Source of the DNA: Rhodococcus sp. 1163
GTDB taxonomy: Bacteria > Actinomycetota > Actinomycetes > Mycobacteriales > Mycobacteriaceae
Assembly: GCF_002091985.1 (NCBI RefSeq)
Contig: NZ_MKKX01000038.1
Span: 372,001 to 436,000, forward strand
DNA length: 64,000 bases
Direction of reading: 5' to 3'
In this document: positions 8,440 to 18,153 of the stretch, in pieces
How the letters are laid out: the number at the start of each line of letters is the position of its first letter
Numbering within the stretch: the first letter of the stretch is position 1
Program-made: the position numbers and the translations under genes
Notes under the pieces: generated by a model
What the model saw: the letters and a program-made list of their open reading frames with translations, nothing else
Database searches by the model: none
What the model was told of the DNA's origin: nothing

Positions 8440-9078
8440 TCAGTTGAGCGTGATCACCTGAGTGCCGCCGGCGAGCTCGTCGTGCTTGCCCTGCTTGATG
8501 GGGCTCGAGTTGATCGTCACAGCAATGACGATGTACGCGACGAAAACGAGCAAGCCACCAAGAACCGGAACGATGTTCAGCAGCAGAAACGCATTGCGCT
8601 TCGCAGCTTCGGCTTGCGTGGGGTTGCCGCCTGCAGCGCCGAGGGTGCGAAGACCCAGCAGTTGCTTGCCCAGCGTTTGCCCGCGGCTCGACTCGAGAAG
8701 CGTGAAGTAAGCGAATCCCAGAACCGCGGTGACGAGGCCGAGAATGAACTGCCCGACGAACCCGTCCGGCGAGATTGCATAGACGATGAGCGCCACTACG
8801 GCCACGATGATGCCGTCGATGAAGCGAGCGGCGAACCGCGCTCCCAAGCCCCCTGGCCGGCCGCCTCCTGGCAACTGAGAACCGAGGCCGTACCCGGCAT
8901 TACCCGAGGCGGGCGGCGGTGGGTAACTGCCGGGTGGCGGGTAGTTCCCCGATGGCGGGTAGTTGCCGGGCGGTGGGTAGTTGCCGGGCGGTGGGTAGTT
9001 GTTGCCCGGATTCTGCGGATACTGCGGCTGATTCGGGTCTACGCCGCCGTACTGCGGATCATTGGGCGGGTTGGTCAC
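8440..9078 (-). CDS. RDD family membrane protein
   Basis: 212 residues. Residues 1-60 are a proline/tyrosine-rich tail with four GNYPPP-type units. The RDD domain begins near residue 80 with ARFAARFIDGIIV (Arg81...Asp88). Three membrane helices lie at about 88-103, 108-128 and 165-190, with the family's GQTLGKQLLGLR loop before the last. RDD proteins are often linked to transport, but the substrate here is unknown. The start ATG at 9078 has AAGGGGA upstream. Together with the following leftward gene it forms a pair sharing the tail but not the membrane domain. Confidence 0.88.
   Translation of the reverse strand: MTNPPNDPQYGGVDPNQPQYPQNPGNNYPPPGNYPPPGNYPPSGNYPPPGSYPPPPASGNAGYGLGSQLPGGGRPGGLGARFAARFIDGIIVAVVALIVYAISPDGFVGQFILGLVTAVLGFAYFTLLESSRGQTLGKQLLGLRTLGAAGGNPTQAEAAKRNAFLLLNIVPVLGGLLVFVAYIVIAVTINSSPIKQGKHDELAGGTQVITLN
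8911..9009 (-). repeat. GNYPPP-encoding repeat tract in the RDD gene
   Basis: About four 18-nt copies encoding GNYPPP plus SYPPPP variants, residues about 24-56. The DNA is very similar to the tract at 7950-8175, 0.75 kb away in the same orientation. Confidence 0.8.
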
Positions 9079-9410
9079 GAAATATCCCCTTCGAGTCGTT
9101 GTTCATCCATGAACGCGCCGTCGCGTACTGACGCAATTTCAGGGTGAGCGAACCCCACCGGCTGTGATGTGTCAAGCCTGACGTGGCGTCGAGCAGTGCA
9201 CGTGTCGAAGCGAATCGCTCTTTCCGAAGATCCAGGTACTACCGCCGGAAGTTCCACCTGTGTCGATACCCTTGTTTCCGGTCTGTCCGGTTCGATGCCT
9301 GTCGTGATGAAATTGGTATCGGGCGATTCCCCAGGTCAGTCCGAAACAAGCTGATTCGACGTCTCGGAGCCGCCATAGTTTGTCATACAGACCGGGTACC
9401 TTGGTACGCG
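9079..9410. other. 332-bp intergenic region, divergent promoters
   Basis: Lies between the RDD gene (leftward) and the phosphotransferase-like gene (rightward), so it must hold both promoters. An open frame at 9169-9354 has no ribosome site and is not credible. A short inverted repeat GTACC-TT-GGTAC at 9396-9407 overlaps the candidate -10 box of the rightward gene. Nothing else recognisable. Confidence 0.5.
9397..9402 (+). promoter_or_regulatory. possible -10 box, near-leaderless phosphotransferase-like gene
   Basis: TACCTT lies 8 nt before the ATG at 9411, close to the 6-7 nt spacing seen at other genes here. No Shine-Dalgarno is visible. It is embedded in the GTACC-TT-GGTAC repeat. Confidence 0.3.
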
Positions 9411-10580
9411 ATGACCGCAACATTGGCAGATCCTGTCTCAGAGGTGGTAGCAGCTGCAGAGCAGCTGCTTACCCGACGTACCGGTGCACATGTCACCCTG
9501 GTCGATCCCGTCGACCTCGGAGGCAGTGGACAGGCAATCGTCCTTCGCGTTCGAGTTTCCGAGAATCCTTTTCAGTTGCCTCGAACCCTGGTGATCAAGC
9601 AGGTTCGAGATACCGCAACCGACACCGAACTCCACAGTGAAGCCGAGACGGTCGGCGGTAGGTCGGCCTTTCTCCGTGAGGCGGCGTCGTATCAATTCAC
9701 CACGGCTCTCGCGACCGACAGTCGGCCAGGGCCGGCCCTGCTGGCCTACGACCTGGGGGCAAGATTGCTCGTTCTCAGTGATCTAGGCGATGCCAGTTCG
9801 ATCACTGCATTGCTCAAACATTCAGACTCGGCATCGGTCACCAACTCGCTGATGGCCATGGCGCAAGCACTCGGACGTATGCACGCCGCCACCGCTGGGC
9901 GAGAGGACGACTTCGCAGCGCTGCTCAGGCGTGTTGGGCTGCCGCATTCGGCTGATGGCATTTCGGAGCAGATACCGAAAGCGCTTGTTGCCGTGCCCAA
10001 GATGCTCGCCGAAGAACTCGGCATGACGGACACTCCGCAACGGGTCCTGGACCGGGTGGAGCGAAGCGGGCGGTTGTTCGCGCACGGTGCGCTTCGTGCC
10101 TTCAGCCCGTCCGACCTGTGCCCGGACAACATAATCGTCAACGGGGAGGGTGTGCGCTTCCTCGACTACGAGTGGGGTGGCTTTCGAGACGCCACCCTCG
10201 ACATCACGTACGCGTTGGCGTCCTCTCCCGGATGCCTGTGCCATTTCGACCTCTCGGCAGAGCGTGCACAAGCCATGGTCGACGCATGGCGAGCCGAGGT
10301 TGTCGGAATTTGGCCTCAGCTGTCCGACGACCGGGTCCTTGCATCGAAAATCCTCGATGCTCAGCTCATCTGGGTCTGGATGTCGACTTACTGGTTTCTG
10401 CCCGACGACCACACGCGGATCGCCGCCGCGCGCCGGCATCACCTCTCCGTTCCACGGTCCGAGGCACTCATATCGCGTTGGCGAATCCTTTTCGAACAGG
10501 CGCAACGTACCGGCGACCATGAAGTGACCGATTTCGCCGAGAAAGTTCTGGCGTCTCTGAGGTCGAAGTGGGACCGCTGA
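9411..10580 (+). CDS. aminoglycoside phosphotransferase/kinase-like fold protein
   Basis: 389 residues. The frame stays open to 9183, but ATG 9411 is the first start with plausible coding sequence. The C-lobe shows the APH-type catalytic signature SPSDLCPDNIIV, about 60% along the protein, followed by the metal-binding segment FLDYEWGGFRD; an N-lobe Lys is in LVIKQVRD. This places it in the protein-kinase-like superfamily near phosphotransferases acting on small molecules, not Ser/Thr protein kinases. The catalytic loop reads SD.CPDN rather than the usual HGD.HPGN, so activity is not assured. It precedes rarA by 31 nt. Substrate unknown; aminoglycoside resistance should not be assumed. Confidence 0.75.
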   Translation: MTATLADPVSEVVAAAEQLLTRRTGAHVTLVDPVDLGGSGQAIVLRVRVSENPFQLPRTLVIKQVRDTATDTELHSEAETVGGRSAFLREAASYQFTTALATDSRPGPALLAYDLGARLLVLSDLGDASSITALLKHSDSASVTNSLMAMAQALGRMHAATAGREDDFAALLRRVGLPHSADGISEQIPKALVAVPKMLAEELGMTDTPQRVLDRVERSGRLFAHGALRAFSPSDLCPDNIIVNGEGVRFLDYEWGGFRDATLDITYALASSPGCLCHFDLSAERAQAMVDAWRAEVVGIWPQLSDDRVLASKILDAQLIWVWMSTYWFLPDDHTRIAAARRHHLSVPRSEALISRWRILFEQAQRTGDHEVTDFAEKVLASLRSKWDR

Positions 10581-10598
10581 ACTCCGCCCGTAGTTCGG

Positions 10599-10604
10599 TA
10601 GCGT
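10599..10604 (+). promoter_or_regulatory. -10 box for leaderless rarA
   Basis: TAGCGT ends 7 nt before the GTG at 10612, so the start codon would be at or next to the transcript's 5' end. There is no Shine-Dalgarno in between. Confidence 0.4.
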
Positions 10605-10611
10605 TCGACTG

Positions 10612-12030
10612 GTGAGCATGAGTTTCGGAGCTGGATTCGACGAGGGAGAAGAAAGCGGTCTGTTCGAGACCTTCGACTCCGCTGAACCTGACCCCGGTGA
10701 GCGAGGTCCGGCGAACATCGACGCAGCCGAAGAGCCGCGTCCGAGCCGGTCCTACGCCCGACCGGACGCTCCGTTGGCTGTGCGGATGCGCCCCAAGAAT
10801 TTGGACGAGGTCGTCGGACAGGGGCATCTCCTCGCGCCGGGCGCCCCGTTGCGACGCCTCGTCGAAGGTTCAGGCGCATCTTCGGTGATGTTGTACGGCC
10901 CACCCGGCACCGGCAAGACCACGCTGGCCTCGCTCATCTCCGGAGCAACGGGTCGCAGGTTCGAGGCATTGTCAGCGTTGTCGGCAGGCGTCAAAGAGGT
11001 TCGAGTAGTCATCGACCTGGCTCGTCGCCGGTTGACGGCAGGTGAGCAAACCGTCCTGTTCATCGACGAGGTTCATCGGTTCTCCAAAACCCAGCAGGAT
11101 GCTCTGCTGGCCGCCGTGGAAAACCGGATCGTACTTCTTGTGGCCGCGACCACGGAAAATCCGTCTTTCTCTGTGGTCTCACCGTTGCTGTCCCGCTCCC
11201 TCGTGCTCCAACTGCACCCGTTGAGTTCTGCAGACATCGAACTGCTGCTCACTCGCGCCGCTGACGATCCGCGGGGACTGGACGGAACCGTCTCGATCGA
11301 CGCCGACGCGATGGCTCATCTGGTCCGGTTGGCAGCAGGCGATGCACGTCGTGCGTTGACTGCGCTCGAGGCGGCGGCAGGGGCAGCTACCGGACCGACA
11401 CTCGACCTCGCCACCGTCGAAGCGAGTGTCGACAAGGCGGCAGTGCGGTACGACCGCGACGGCGACCAGCATTACGACGTCATCAGTGCGTTCATCAAGT
11501 CGATCAGGGGATCCGATGTCGATGCCGCACTGCACTACCTGGCGCGGATGATCACAGCCGGAGAGGATCCGCGATTCATCGCACGCAGACTTGTCGTGCA
11601 TGCGAGCGAGGACGTCGGAATGGCGGATCCCACTGCGTTGCAGACGGCGATGGCTGCTGCCACGGCGGTGCAGCTCATCGGCATGCCGGAGGCGCGATTG
11701 GCGTTGGCGCAGGCCACAATTCACCTTGCTACCGCACCGAAGTCCGGTGCGGTCATCGCTGCGCTCGGTGCGGCGATGGCCGATGTCGCAGCAGGCAAGT
11801 CCGGACAGGTACCCGCCCACCTGCGGGACGGGCACTACAAAGGGGCGGAAGCGCTCGGGAGTGCGGTGGGTTACAAGTATCCGCACAGCAACTCAGGCGG
11901 AGTTCTCCGGCAACAGTACCCACCGGACGAATTGGTGGGTGTGGACTACTACGCGCCCACTGATCATGGTGTGGAGCGTGAGATCGCGACTCGCGTAGGC
12001 AAGCTACGCCGCATCGTGCGTGGCCGCTGA
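10612..12030 (+). CDS. rarA: replication-associated recombination protein A (MgsA/RarA AAA+ ATPase)
   Basis: 472 residues. AAA+ ATPase acting on stalled replication forks, related to clamp-loader subunits and RuvB. Walker A GPPGTGKT is at about 96-103, Walker [10 protein letters not shown] near 150, and a sensor 1 region ATTENPSF follows. The C-terminal tetramerisation domain is recognised by the stretch ending [12 protein letters not shown]. The N-terminal about 60 residues are acidic and unlike the conserved core; an ATG at 10618 is an alternative start. alaS follows after 69 nt with its own promoter. Confidence 0.95.
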   Translation: MSMSFGAGFDEGEESGLFETFDSAEPDPGERGPANIDAAEEPRPSRSYARPDAPLAVRMRPKNLDEVVGQGHLLAPGAPLRRLVEGSGASSVMLYGPPGTGKTTLASLISGATGRRFEALSALSAGVKEVRVVIDLARRRLTAGEQTVLFIDEVHRFSKTQQDALLAAVENRIVLLVAATTENPSFSVVSPLLSRSLVLQLHPLSSADIELLLTRAADDPRGLDGTVSIDADAMAHLVRLAAGDARRALTALEAAAGAATGPTLDLATVEASVDKAAVRYDRDGDQHYDVISAFIKSIRGSDVDAALHYLARMITAGEDPRFIARRLVVHASEDVGMADPTALQTAMAAATAVQLIGMPEARLALAQATIHLATAPKSGAVIAALGAAMADVAAGKSGQVPAHLRDGHYKGAEALGSAVGYKYPHSNSGGVLRQQYPPDELVGVDYYAPTDHGVEREIATRVGKLRRIVRGR

Positions 12031-12071
12031 CATGCACGCGTTGACGTGCAAATGGTGGTGATGACACGGGG

Positions 12072-12104
12072 TGCACCGGCGGCGCGTTAACCTGTACCGG
12101 TGCA
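12072..12104. repeat. inverted repeat flanking the alaS promoter and start codon
   Basis: Perfect 8-bp arms TGCACCGG (12072-12079) and CCGGTGCA (12097-12104) are separated by 17 bp. The spacer contains the -10 box, and the right arm covers the GTG start. A palindrome at the transcription start is a plausible operator; E. coli AlaRS is known to repress its own gene at such a site. Confidence 0.5.
12088..12093 (+). promoter_or_regulatory. -10 box for leaderless alaS
   Basis: TAACCT ends 6 nt before the GTG at 12100. The sequence between and just upstream has no Shine-Dalgarno, which fits a leaderless transcript beginning at the start codon. Confidence 0.55.
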
Positions 12105-14769
12105 AACCCACGACATTCGCAGGCGTTTCCTCGACCACTTCGTAAAGGCAGGCCACACCGAGGTGGCCAGTGCCTCGTTGGTGCTCGACGATCCCAACCT
12201 GTTATTCGTCAATGCAGGAATGGTGCAGTTCGTTCCTTACTTCCTGGGCCAGCAGACACCTCCGTTCGCTACGGCGACGAGTGTTCAGAAGTGTGTCCGC
12301 ACACTCGATATCGAGAACGTCGGCATCACCACGCGGCACAACACGTTCTTTCAGATGGCCGGCAACTTCTCCTTCGGTGACTATTTCAAACGCGAAGCGA
12401 TCCACTATGCCTGGACGCTCCTGACCGGCAGTGTGGCCGACGGCGGATACGGATTCGATCCTGAGCGGATCTGGGTGACGGTCTATCTGGATGACGACGA
12501 GGCAATTTCGCTGTGGAAAGAACTTGCCGGGATACCTGACGAGCGGATTCAACGTCGAGGGATGGCCGACAATTACTGGTCGATGGGAATTCCCGGTCCT
12601 TGTGGACCGTGCTCGGAGATCTATTACGACCGCGGGCCCGAATACGGTGTCGACGGTGGGCCGGAGGCCGACGAGGATCGTTATATCGAGATCTGGAATC
12701 TCGTCTTCATGCAGAACGAGCGCGGTCAGGGAATCAGCAAGGACGATTTCGAGATCCTCGGGCCGCTGCCGAAGCAGAATATCGATACCGGCATGGGCGT
12801 CGAGCGCGTGGCTTTCCTGCTTCAGGGCGTCGACAACGTCTACGAGACCGACCTGGTTCGTCCGGTCATTGCCAAAGCCGAGGAACTGAGCGGCCGGGCG
12901 TACGGCAAGAACCACGAGGACGACATCCGGTTCCGTGTCATCGCAGACCATGCGCGCACCGCCGCGCTGCTCATCTCCGACGGCGTCAACCCGGGCAACG
13001 ATGGGCGCGGATACGTGCTGCGTCGTCTGTTGCGCAGAATTGTGCGCTCGGCTCGTCTGCTCGGTGCGCCGGACCGGACCATGGGCCAGTTCATCACCGT
13101 CGTCCGCGACACAATGGCTCAGTCGTACCCGGAGCTCGTCACCGGCTTCGATCGCATCCTCACTGTCTCGGTCGGCGAGGAGTCTGCCTTTCTCAAGACC
13201 CTCACTTCCGGTTCCAAGCTGTTCGACACAGCGGCGGAGTCGGTGAAGTCGACAGGAAAGAAGACAATCGGCGGCGCCGAGGCGTTCGCGTTGCACGACA
13301 CTTACGGATTCCCGATCGATCTGACGCTCGAAATGGCGTCGGAGGCAGGTTTGAACGTAGACGAGGACGGCTTCCGGTCGCTGATGGCCGAACAGCGTCA
13401 GCGCGCGAAGGAAGATGCACGTTCACGTAAGCATGCTCACGCCGACCTGTCCGTCTACAAGGACTTCGTCGACCTCGGGGCAACGGAGTTCACCGGCTTC
13501 GAGGAGTTGTCCTCGGAGGCGAATGTGCTTGCCCTGATCTCGGGCGGAGTTCGCGTCCCGACGGCTACAGCGGGGGAGTCCGTCGAGGTCATTCTCGATC
13601 GCAGCCCGCTGTATGCGGAATCGGGCGGACAGATCGCCGATATCGGAACGATCAGTGGCCCGGGTTTCAGCGCTGACGTGGAAGACGTCCAAAAGATCGC
13701 GAAGAAGGTGTGGACGCACAAGGTCACGGTCCAATCGGGTCAGATCACCGAAGGCGACGTCGTGCGCGTCGACGTGGACCCATCGTGGCGTAAGGGCGCA
13801 ACGCAGGGGCACTCTGGAACCCACATGGTGCACGCGGCACTGCGGCAGGTCCTCGGCCCCAATGCGACGCAGGCTGGATCGCTGAACAAGCCCGGGTACC
13901 TCAGATTCGACTTCTCCTGGCAGGGCGCACTGTCCGAGGCTCAGCGACACGACATCGAAGCTGTCGCGAACGACGCGATCGGTGCCGACCTCGCTGTCAA
14001 CACCTTGGTTACCGACCTCGACAGCGCCAAGGCCATGGGCGCGATGGCGCTGTTCGGGGAAAACTACGGGGACGAGGTTCGCGTCGTAGACATCGGTGGT
14101 CCGTTCAGCATGGAACTGTGCGGAGGAACGCACGTACAACACACCTCGCAGATCGGGCCGGTCACGTTGCTCGGCGAGTCGTCGGTGGGTTCCGGGGTGC
14201 GCAGAGTCGAAGCATTCGTCGGCCTGGATTCGTACCGTTACCTGGCGAAAGAACGCGCCCTGCTCGCCGGGATCGCGTCCTCACTGAAGGTTCCGACCGA
14301 GGAAGTGCCAGGCCGGATCGAAACACTGGTGGAGAAGCTGCGAGTGGCGGAGAAGGAACTGGAGGCTGTGAAGGCAGCTTCCGTGCTCGCTTCGGCAGGC
14401 GGCCTCGCTGCAGGTGCCGAACGACTGGGACCCATTCGAGCAGTCATAGCGCGCGCCCCCGACGGCGTTGGCGGCAACGATCTCCGCGGTCTCGCTGCCG
14501 ACGTCCGCGGACGTCTCGGGTCCGAACCTGCGGTTGTGGTCCTTATCGGTGATGTCGATGGGAAGGTCCCCTTCGTGGTGACCGCAAACGCCGGCGCACA
14601 GGAAGCGGGTGTGAAAGCAGGGGAACTGGTGGCCAGCTTCGGCCCGGCCATCGGTGGACGCGGCGGCGGTAAAGCCGAATCCGCACAGGGATCCGGATCG
14701 AATCCAAGCGGTATTGCCGATGGATTGGCCGCTGTGCGTGCCCGGATCGCAGAACTCGTCGGCGCTTGA
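12100..14769 (+). CDS. alaS: alanyl-tRNA synthetase
   Basis: 889 residues, normal length. The class II catalytic core is at the N-terminus ([20 protein letters not shown] near residues 80-100). The editing domain zinc site is seen as HSGTHMVH near 571-578 and CGGTHV near 674, so misacylated Ser/Gly-tRNA editing should be intact. A coiled-coil stretch (about 740-770) leads to the glycine-rich C-Ala oligomerisation domain with [11 protein letters not shown] near the end. The GTG start is fixed by homology and by the -10 box 6 nt before it. ruvX follows within 2 nt of the stop. Confidence 0.98.
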   Translation: MQTHDIRRRFLDHFVKAGHTEVASASLVLDDPNLLFVNAGMVQFVPYFLGQQTPPFATATSVQKCVRTLDIENVGITTRHNTFFQMAGNFSFGDYFKREAIHYAWTLLTGSVADGGYGFDPERIWVTVYLDDDEAISLWKELAGIPDERIQRRGMADNYWSMGIPGPCGPCSEIYYDRGPEYGVDGGPEADEDRYIEIWNLVFMQNERGQGISKDDFEILGPLPKQNIDTGMGVERVAFLLQGVDNVYETDLVRPVIAKAEELSGRAYGKNHEDDIRFRVIADHARTAALLISDGVNPGNDGRGYVLRRLLRRIVRSARLLGAPDRTMGQFITVVRDTMAQSYPELVTGFDRILTVSVGEESAFLKTLTSGSKLFDTAAESVKSTGKKTIGGAEAFALHDTYGFPIDLTLEMASEAGLNVDEDGFRSLMAEQRQRAKEDARSRKHAHADLSVYKDFVDLGATEFTGFEELSSEANVLALISGGVRVPTATAGESVEVILDRSPLYAESGGQIADIGTISGPGFSADVEDVQKIAKKVWTHKVTVQSGQITEGDVVRVDVDPSWRKGATQGHSGTHMVHAALRQVLGPNATQAGSLNKPGYLRFDFSWQGALSEAQRHDIEAVANDAIGADLAVNTLVTDLDSAKAMGAMALFGENYGDEVRVVDIGGPFSMELCGGTHVQHTSQIGPVTLLGESSVGSGVRRVEAFVGLDSYRYLAKERALLAGIASSLKVPTEEVPGRIETLVEKLRVAEKELEAVKAASVLASAGGLAAGAERLGPIRAVIARAPDGVGGNDLRGLAADVRGRLGSEPAVVVLIGDVDGKVPFVVTANAGAQEAGVKAGELVASFGPAIGGRGGGKAESAQGSGSNPSGIADGLAAVRARIAELVGA

Positions 14770-14771
14770 TC

Positions 14772-15308
14772 GTGCCGGATCCCTCTCGTCGACCTCCCGG
14801 CCTTCCGGACCGTCCAGGAGCGGACGATCCCGGCCTCGGACGTCGAATCGGAATCGACGTCGGAAGCGTACGTGTCGGTGTTGCAGTCAGCGACCCACGG
14901 TGCGTACTCGCGACCCCGGTGGAGACTGTCGTGCGGTCCAAGCCCAAAGGATCGGACGCATCCGACGTCGCGCGTGTCGTCGAGATCGTCACCGAGTACG
15001 AGGCGGTCGAGGTGGTTATCGGACTCCCACGCACTCTGCGAGGAGAGAGTGGATCCGCGGTTAAGGCAGCTGAGGGTTTTGCACGAGTATTGTCGCGGCG
15101 ACTGCCCGGCGTGCCGATTCGGATGTCGGACGAGCGATTGACTACGGTAACTGCGACGCGTGCACTTCGAGACAGTGGTGTGCGGGGGAAATCACAGCGC
15201 TCGGTCATCGATCAAGCTGCTGCGGTCGCAATCCTGCAGGGGTGGCTGGATGAGCGGTCCGCGCGGCTGAAATCGGCAGAGACCGATCCAACGCCGGAGG
15301 TCGAGTGA
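14772..15308 (+). CDS. ruvX: Holliday junction resolvase-like protein / pre-16S rRNA nuclease YqgF
   Basis: 178 residues from GTG 14772; a TTG at 14766 overlapping the alaS stop is the other option. RNase H-like fold with the first Asp in [17 protein letters not shown], the Glu region [20 protein letters not shown] and the terminal Asp in [15 protein letters not shown], so all expected acidic residues are present. The E. coli orthologue processes the 5' end of 16S rRNA; a junction-cleaving role is also reported for the family. Coupled to mltG by a GTGA overlap. The alaS-ruvX-mltG-aroE order is the usual actinobacterial one. Confidence 0.93.
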   Translation: MPDPSRRPPGLPDRPGADDPGLGRRIGIDVGSVRVGVAVSDPRCVLATPVETVVRSKPKGSDASDVARVVEIVTEYEAVEVVIGLPRTLRGESGSAVKAAEGFARVLSRRLPGVPIRMSDERLTTVTATRALRDSGVRGKSQRSVIDQAAAVAILQGWLDERSARLKSAETDPTPEVE

Positions 15309-16639
15309 ACAACCAAAGGTCCACGGACCGGGGGAAGTACGAGTACGACGACGAAGCGCTGACGGATCCGATCGGGTATCAGGTCGACGAAGGCAGCGAA
15401 TTTCATCACGCTGTGACTCGTGGCGGTCCGCAGGAGGTGGGACGTTCACGAGCGGAGGTTCGGCAGGACCGGTCGGCCCGAAAGCGCAAGCGACGCGGCC
15501 GCAAGGTCGGGCTGGCGCTGGGGATGATCCTCGTCATCGTGATCGCAGTGGGAGGTTTCCTCGTGTACGACCGGTTTGTCGGTGGCCCGGTGGCCCCTGA
15601 GGACTTCACGGCTGGTAGTTCGGGGCCGTCGGTGGTGCTGCGAGTGCAGCCGGGTGACACTGCAGATCAGATCGGTGTCGAGGCGACCGAGAAAGGCATC
15701 GTGGCGAGTTCGGGTGCCTTCATGGAAGCTGCCGTCGTCAACCCGGCAATGTCGTCGGTGCAGCCCGGCTACTACCTGCTCGAAAGTCACGTACCTGCTC
15801 AGGATGCAGTGACAGCACTCGTCGATCCGTCCGCTCGAGTCGGCAACGTCGTGATTTCCGAGGGCCGTCAACTTCACGATTCACGTGACGTCAATACCGA
15901 TGCTGTCAAAAGGGGCATCTACACGCTCTTGTCGGAAGCAAGCTGCATCGACACGACAGGTGCAGGCACGCCGACGTGTATTTCCTACGCCGACTTCAAC
16001 ACCGCAGGTGGGCTCGCCGAGCCGATGGCGTTGGGTGTTCCGGAATGGGCGCGGGCCGAGGTGAGTGTGGTCCCCGATCGAGACCGTCAGCTGGAAGGAC
16101 TCATTGCTGCCGGCACGTGGGACTTCGATCCGACCGCAGCACCGGGTGAGATTCTCCGACAGCTCGTGGAAGAAAGTGCGGCAACCTACGAGAACACCGG
16201 GATACTGACCGCAGGCACCAGCTCGGGGCTCAGCCCGTATCAGACGTTGGTGGCAGCGTCTCTCGTCGAGCGTGAATCGCTTCCGTCGGATTTCAGCAAG
16301 GTAGCGCGCGTCATCATCAATCGGCTGGCCGCACCGCAGAAGCTCGAATTCGACTCGACGGTGAATTACTCCCTCGACACAACCGAGGTCGCCACGACCG
16401 ACGAGGACCGAGCGACAGTGACGCCGTGGAACACCTACGCCATGGAGGGACTCCCGGCGACCCCGATCGCGGCGCCGAGCATCGGTGCAGTGGAAGCGGT
16501 CGAGGCACCCGCAGATGGCGATTGGTTGTACTTCGTGACCATCAACCAGGTTGGTGAGACGTTGTTCACGCGCGACTACGACGAGCACCTCGCAAATATC
16601 GGAAAGGTCGAGGACGGATTCCTCGACAGCGGACGGTAG
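15305..16639 (+). CDS. mltG: endolytic murein transglycosylase MltG
   Basis: 444 residues. An acidic cytoplasmic N-tail (1-45) is followed by a Lys/Arg-rich patch (55-67) and a membrane helix at about 68-88, so the rest is extracytoplasmic. The YceG domain contains the catalytic Glu in SLVERES (E322), matching the ASIVEKE site of E. coli MltG, and the [19 protein letters not shown] segment typical of the family. Two cysteines in the exported insert ([14 protein letters not shown]) could form a disulphide. It cleaves nascent glycan strands at the membrane. It overlaps ruvX by 4 nt and is followed by aroE after 6 nt. Confidence 0.95.
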   Translation: MNNQRSTDRGKYEYDDEALTDPIGYQVDEGSEFHHAVTRGGPQEVGRSRAEVRQDRSARKRKRRGRKVGLALGMILVIVIAVGGFLVYDRFVGGPVAPEDFTAGSSGPSVVLRVQPGDTADQIGVEATEKGIVASSGAFMEAAVVNPAMSSVQPGYYLLESHVPAQDAVTALVDPSARVGNVVISEGRQLHDSRDVNTDAVKRGIYTLLSEASCIDTTGAGTPTCISYADFNTAGGLAEPMALGVPEWARAEVSVVPDRDRQLEGLIAAGTWDFDPTAAPGEILRQLVEESAATYENTGILTAGTSSGLSPYQTLVAASLVERESLPSDFSKVARVIINRLAAPQKLEFDSTVNYSLDTTEVATTDEDRATVTPWNTYAMEGLPATPIAAPSIGAVEAVEAPADGDWLYFVTINQVGETLFTRDYDEHLANIGKVEDGFLDSGR

Positions 16640-16645
16640 AAACCG

Positions 16646-17455
16646 ATGCGCGCCGCCGTTCTGGGTAATCCGGTCATCCATTCGAAATCGCCCCAGTTGC
16701 ATCTCGCTGCCTACCGTGCGTTGGGCCTGAGCGATTGGACCTACGAACGAATCGAGTGTTCTGCCGATCAACTGCCCGGGCTCGTGGGCTGTCTGGGTCC
16801 GGACTGGGTCGGCCTGTCGGTGACGATGCCGAACAAGGTTGCGGCGTTGGAGTTCGCCGACACGAGAACCGATCGCGCGGTTCTCGCAGGCTCGGCGAAC
16901 ACCCTGCTGCGCACCAAGACCGGATGGCGAGCCGACTGCACAGATGTCGATGGGGTGAAGGGGGCGCTGCGCGAGGCCGGTGTCGTCGACCTCGCCGGTC
17001 GGGCAGTCATGGTCGTCGGAGCCGGCGGAACATCGAGGCCGGCTCTCGTCGCGCTCGCCGAAATGGGGGCACGATCGGCGACAGTTGTCGCACGATCGGC
17101 AGATCGAGCCCGCGAGACCCTCGCATGCGGCGAAGCGGCGGGCTTGAGGACCGCGTTCCTTGGTATGTCCGACGGATCGTTGCCCGGCGCAGCCGCCGCG
17201 GCGGCCGTTGTTGTCAGTACCGTGCCTGCAGAGGGCGCTTCACCGGTGTCAGCGGCCCTTGCGCATGCGCCGATCGTCCTCGACGCGATTTACGATCCAT
17301 GGCCGACGCCGTTGGCGACCGCGGTGGAGTCGGCCGGTGGCATCATCGTCTCGGGCCTGTCGATGTTGCTCAATCAAGCCTTCGGGCAGGTCGAGCAATT
17401 CACGGGTCTATCCGCTCCGCGCGCGGCGATGACGGCAGTGATCGAAGCCTACTGA
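16646..17455 (+). CDS. aroE: shikimate dehydrogenase
   Basis: 269 residues. Reduces 3-dehydroshikimate to shikimate with NADPH. The substrate site is NPVIHSKSPQLH at the N-terminus. The catalytic Lys is K64 in SVTMPNK, and the paired Asp lies in CTDVDGVKGAL near residue 100. The Rossmann glycine motif GAGGTSRPALVAL is near 128, and the C-terminal LSMLLNQAFGQVEQFTG matches the family. It is the first of the clustered shikimate genes (aroE, aroC, aroK, aroB), separated from the rest by a prepilin peptidase gene. Confidence 0.95.
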   Translation: MRAAVLGNPVIHSKSPQLHLAAYRALGLSDWTYERIECSADQLPGLVGCLGPDWVGLSVTMPNKVAALEFADTRTDRAVLAGSANTLLRTKTGWRADCTDVDGVKGALREAGVVDLAGRAVMVVGAGGTSRPALVALAEMGARSATVVARSADRARETLACGEAAGLRTAFLGMSDGSLPGAAAAAAVVVSTVPAEGASPVSAALAHAPIVLDAIYDPWPTPLATAVESAGGIIVSGLSMLLNQAFGQVEQFTGLSAPRAAMTAVIEAY

Positions 17456-17467
17456 CGGTTTCATCCA

Positions 17468-17505
17468 CAGGTGGCTCGCCGATACACAGGGCGGTTGTCC
17501 ACCTG
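17468..17505 (+). terminator. weak hairpin after aroE
   Basis: CAGGTGG (17468-17474) can pair with CCACCTG (17499-17505), with an inner CGCC/GGCG pairing (17477-17480 with 17490-17493). There is no U-tract, so this is only a possible attenuator or terminator in the 95-bp gap before the prepilin peptidase gene. Confidence 0.25.
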
Positions 17506-17550
17506 GGAATCCGACGCGGAGTGGGTCGGGAGTAGTTCCACACTTGCCCA

Positions 17551-18141
17551 ATGACCACATCATCTCTGGGATGGGCACTCGCGTTCGGTTCGATCGGATG
17601 GGGCGTAGGACTCGTCACCGAGCGAACAGTGACAGAGCTGGCACCGTCGTGGAAGGCCGTCGGACTTCCGTTGGCGCTCGGTGCGGTGTGGTCGGCGGGA
17701 TCGCTCCTCGGTTGCGGTATCACGCTCGGGCTGTTGAGTTGGTGGTGTTCGGTGCTGGCGTGCATCGACGTCGGGTGCAGGCGATTACCGAATCCGCTGA
17801 CAGGCGCTGGAGCGTTCGTTGTCCTGTTGCTCGGAGCTTTCTCCGGTGACATCGCGCCGATGCTTGTCGGTGCGGCGGCGCTGTTCGGCAGTTATCTCCT
17901 CGTTCATGTGTGCCTGCCCATGGCGTTCGGTGCTGGTGACGTCAAACTGGCGTGGCCACTCGGCGGTGTTGCGGCGATGGCAGGTCTCGACACGTGGGCG
18001 TTGGTTGCGATTCTTCCGCCGCTGCTGACCGGGCTGGTGGGGGTGACGATGACGGCACTCGGCCGCAGAGATTGCACCGTTCCCCATGGCCCATCCATGT
18101 GCGTGTCTACCCTGCTGGCACTCGCGGCTGCACCGACGTGA
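17551..18141 (+). CDS. prepilin peptidase, A24 family (single-domain)
   Basis: 196 residues, almost entirely hydrophobic with about six membrane helices. The two catalytic aspartates of A24 peptidases are seen in CIDVGCRRLPNPLT (about residue 72) and in AFGAGDVKLAW (GxGD motif, about 130). The N-terminal methylase domain of Gram-negative PilD enzymes is absent, as in TadV-type enzymes. It would cleave type IV/Flp prepilin leader peptides at the inner face of the membrane. No pilin or pilus assembly gene is in the window. It lies between aroE and aroC; mycobacteria have it in the same position (Rv2551c). Confidence 0.88.
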   Translation: MTTSSLGWALAFGSIGWGVGLVTERTVTELAPSWKAVGLPLALGAVWSAGSLLGCGITLGLLSWWCSVLACIDVGCRRLPNPLTGAGAFVVLLLGAFSGDIAPMLVGAAALFGSYLLVHVCLPMAFGAGDVKLAWPLGGVAAMAGLDTWALVAILPPLLTGLVGVTMTALGRRDCTVPHGPSMCVSTLLALAAAPT

Positions 18142-18153
18142 AAAGATGAGGCC

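Noticed and set aside
9169-9354. 61-codon frame in the gap before the phosphotransferase-like gene
   Set aside because: GTG start without ribosome site and no sensible protein features.
1-12099. T-box leaders before hisS, aspS or alaS
   Set aside because: hisS lies inside an operon, alaS appears leaderless and the aspS leader is about 40 nt, too short for a T-box.
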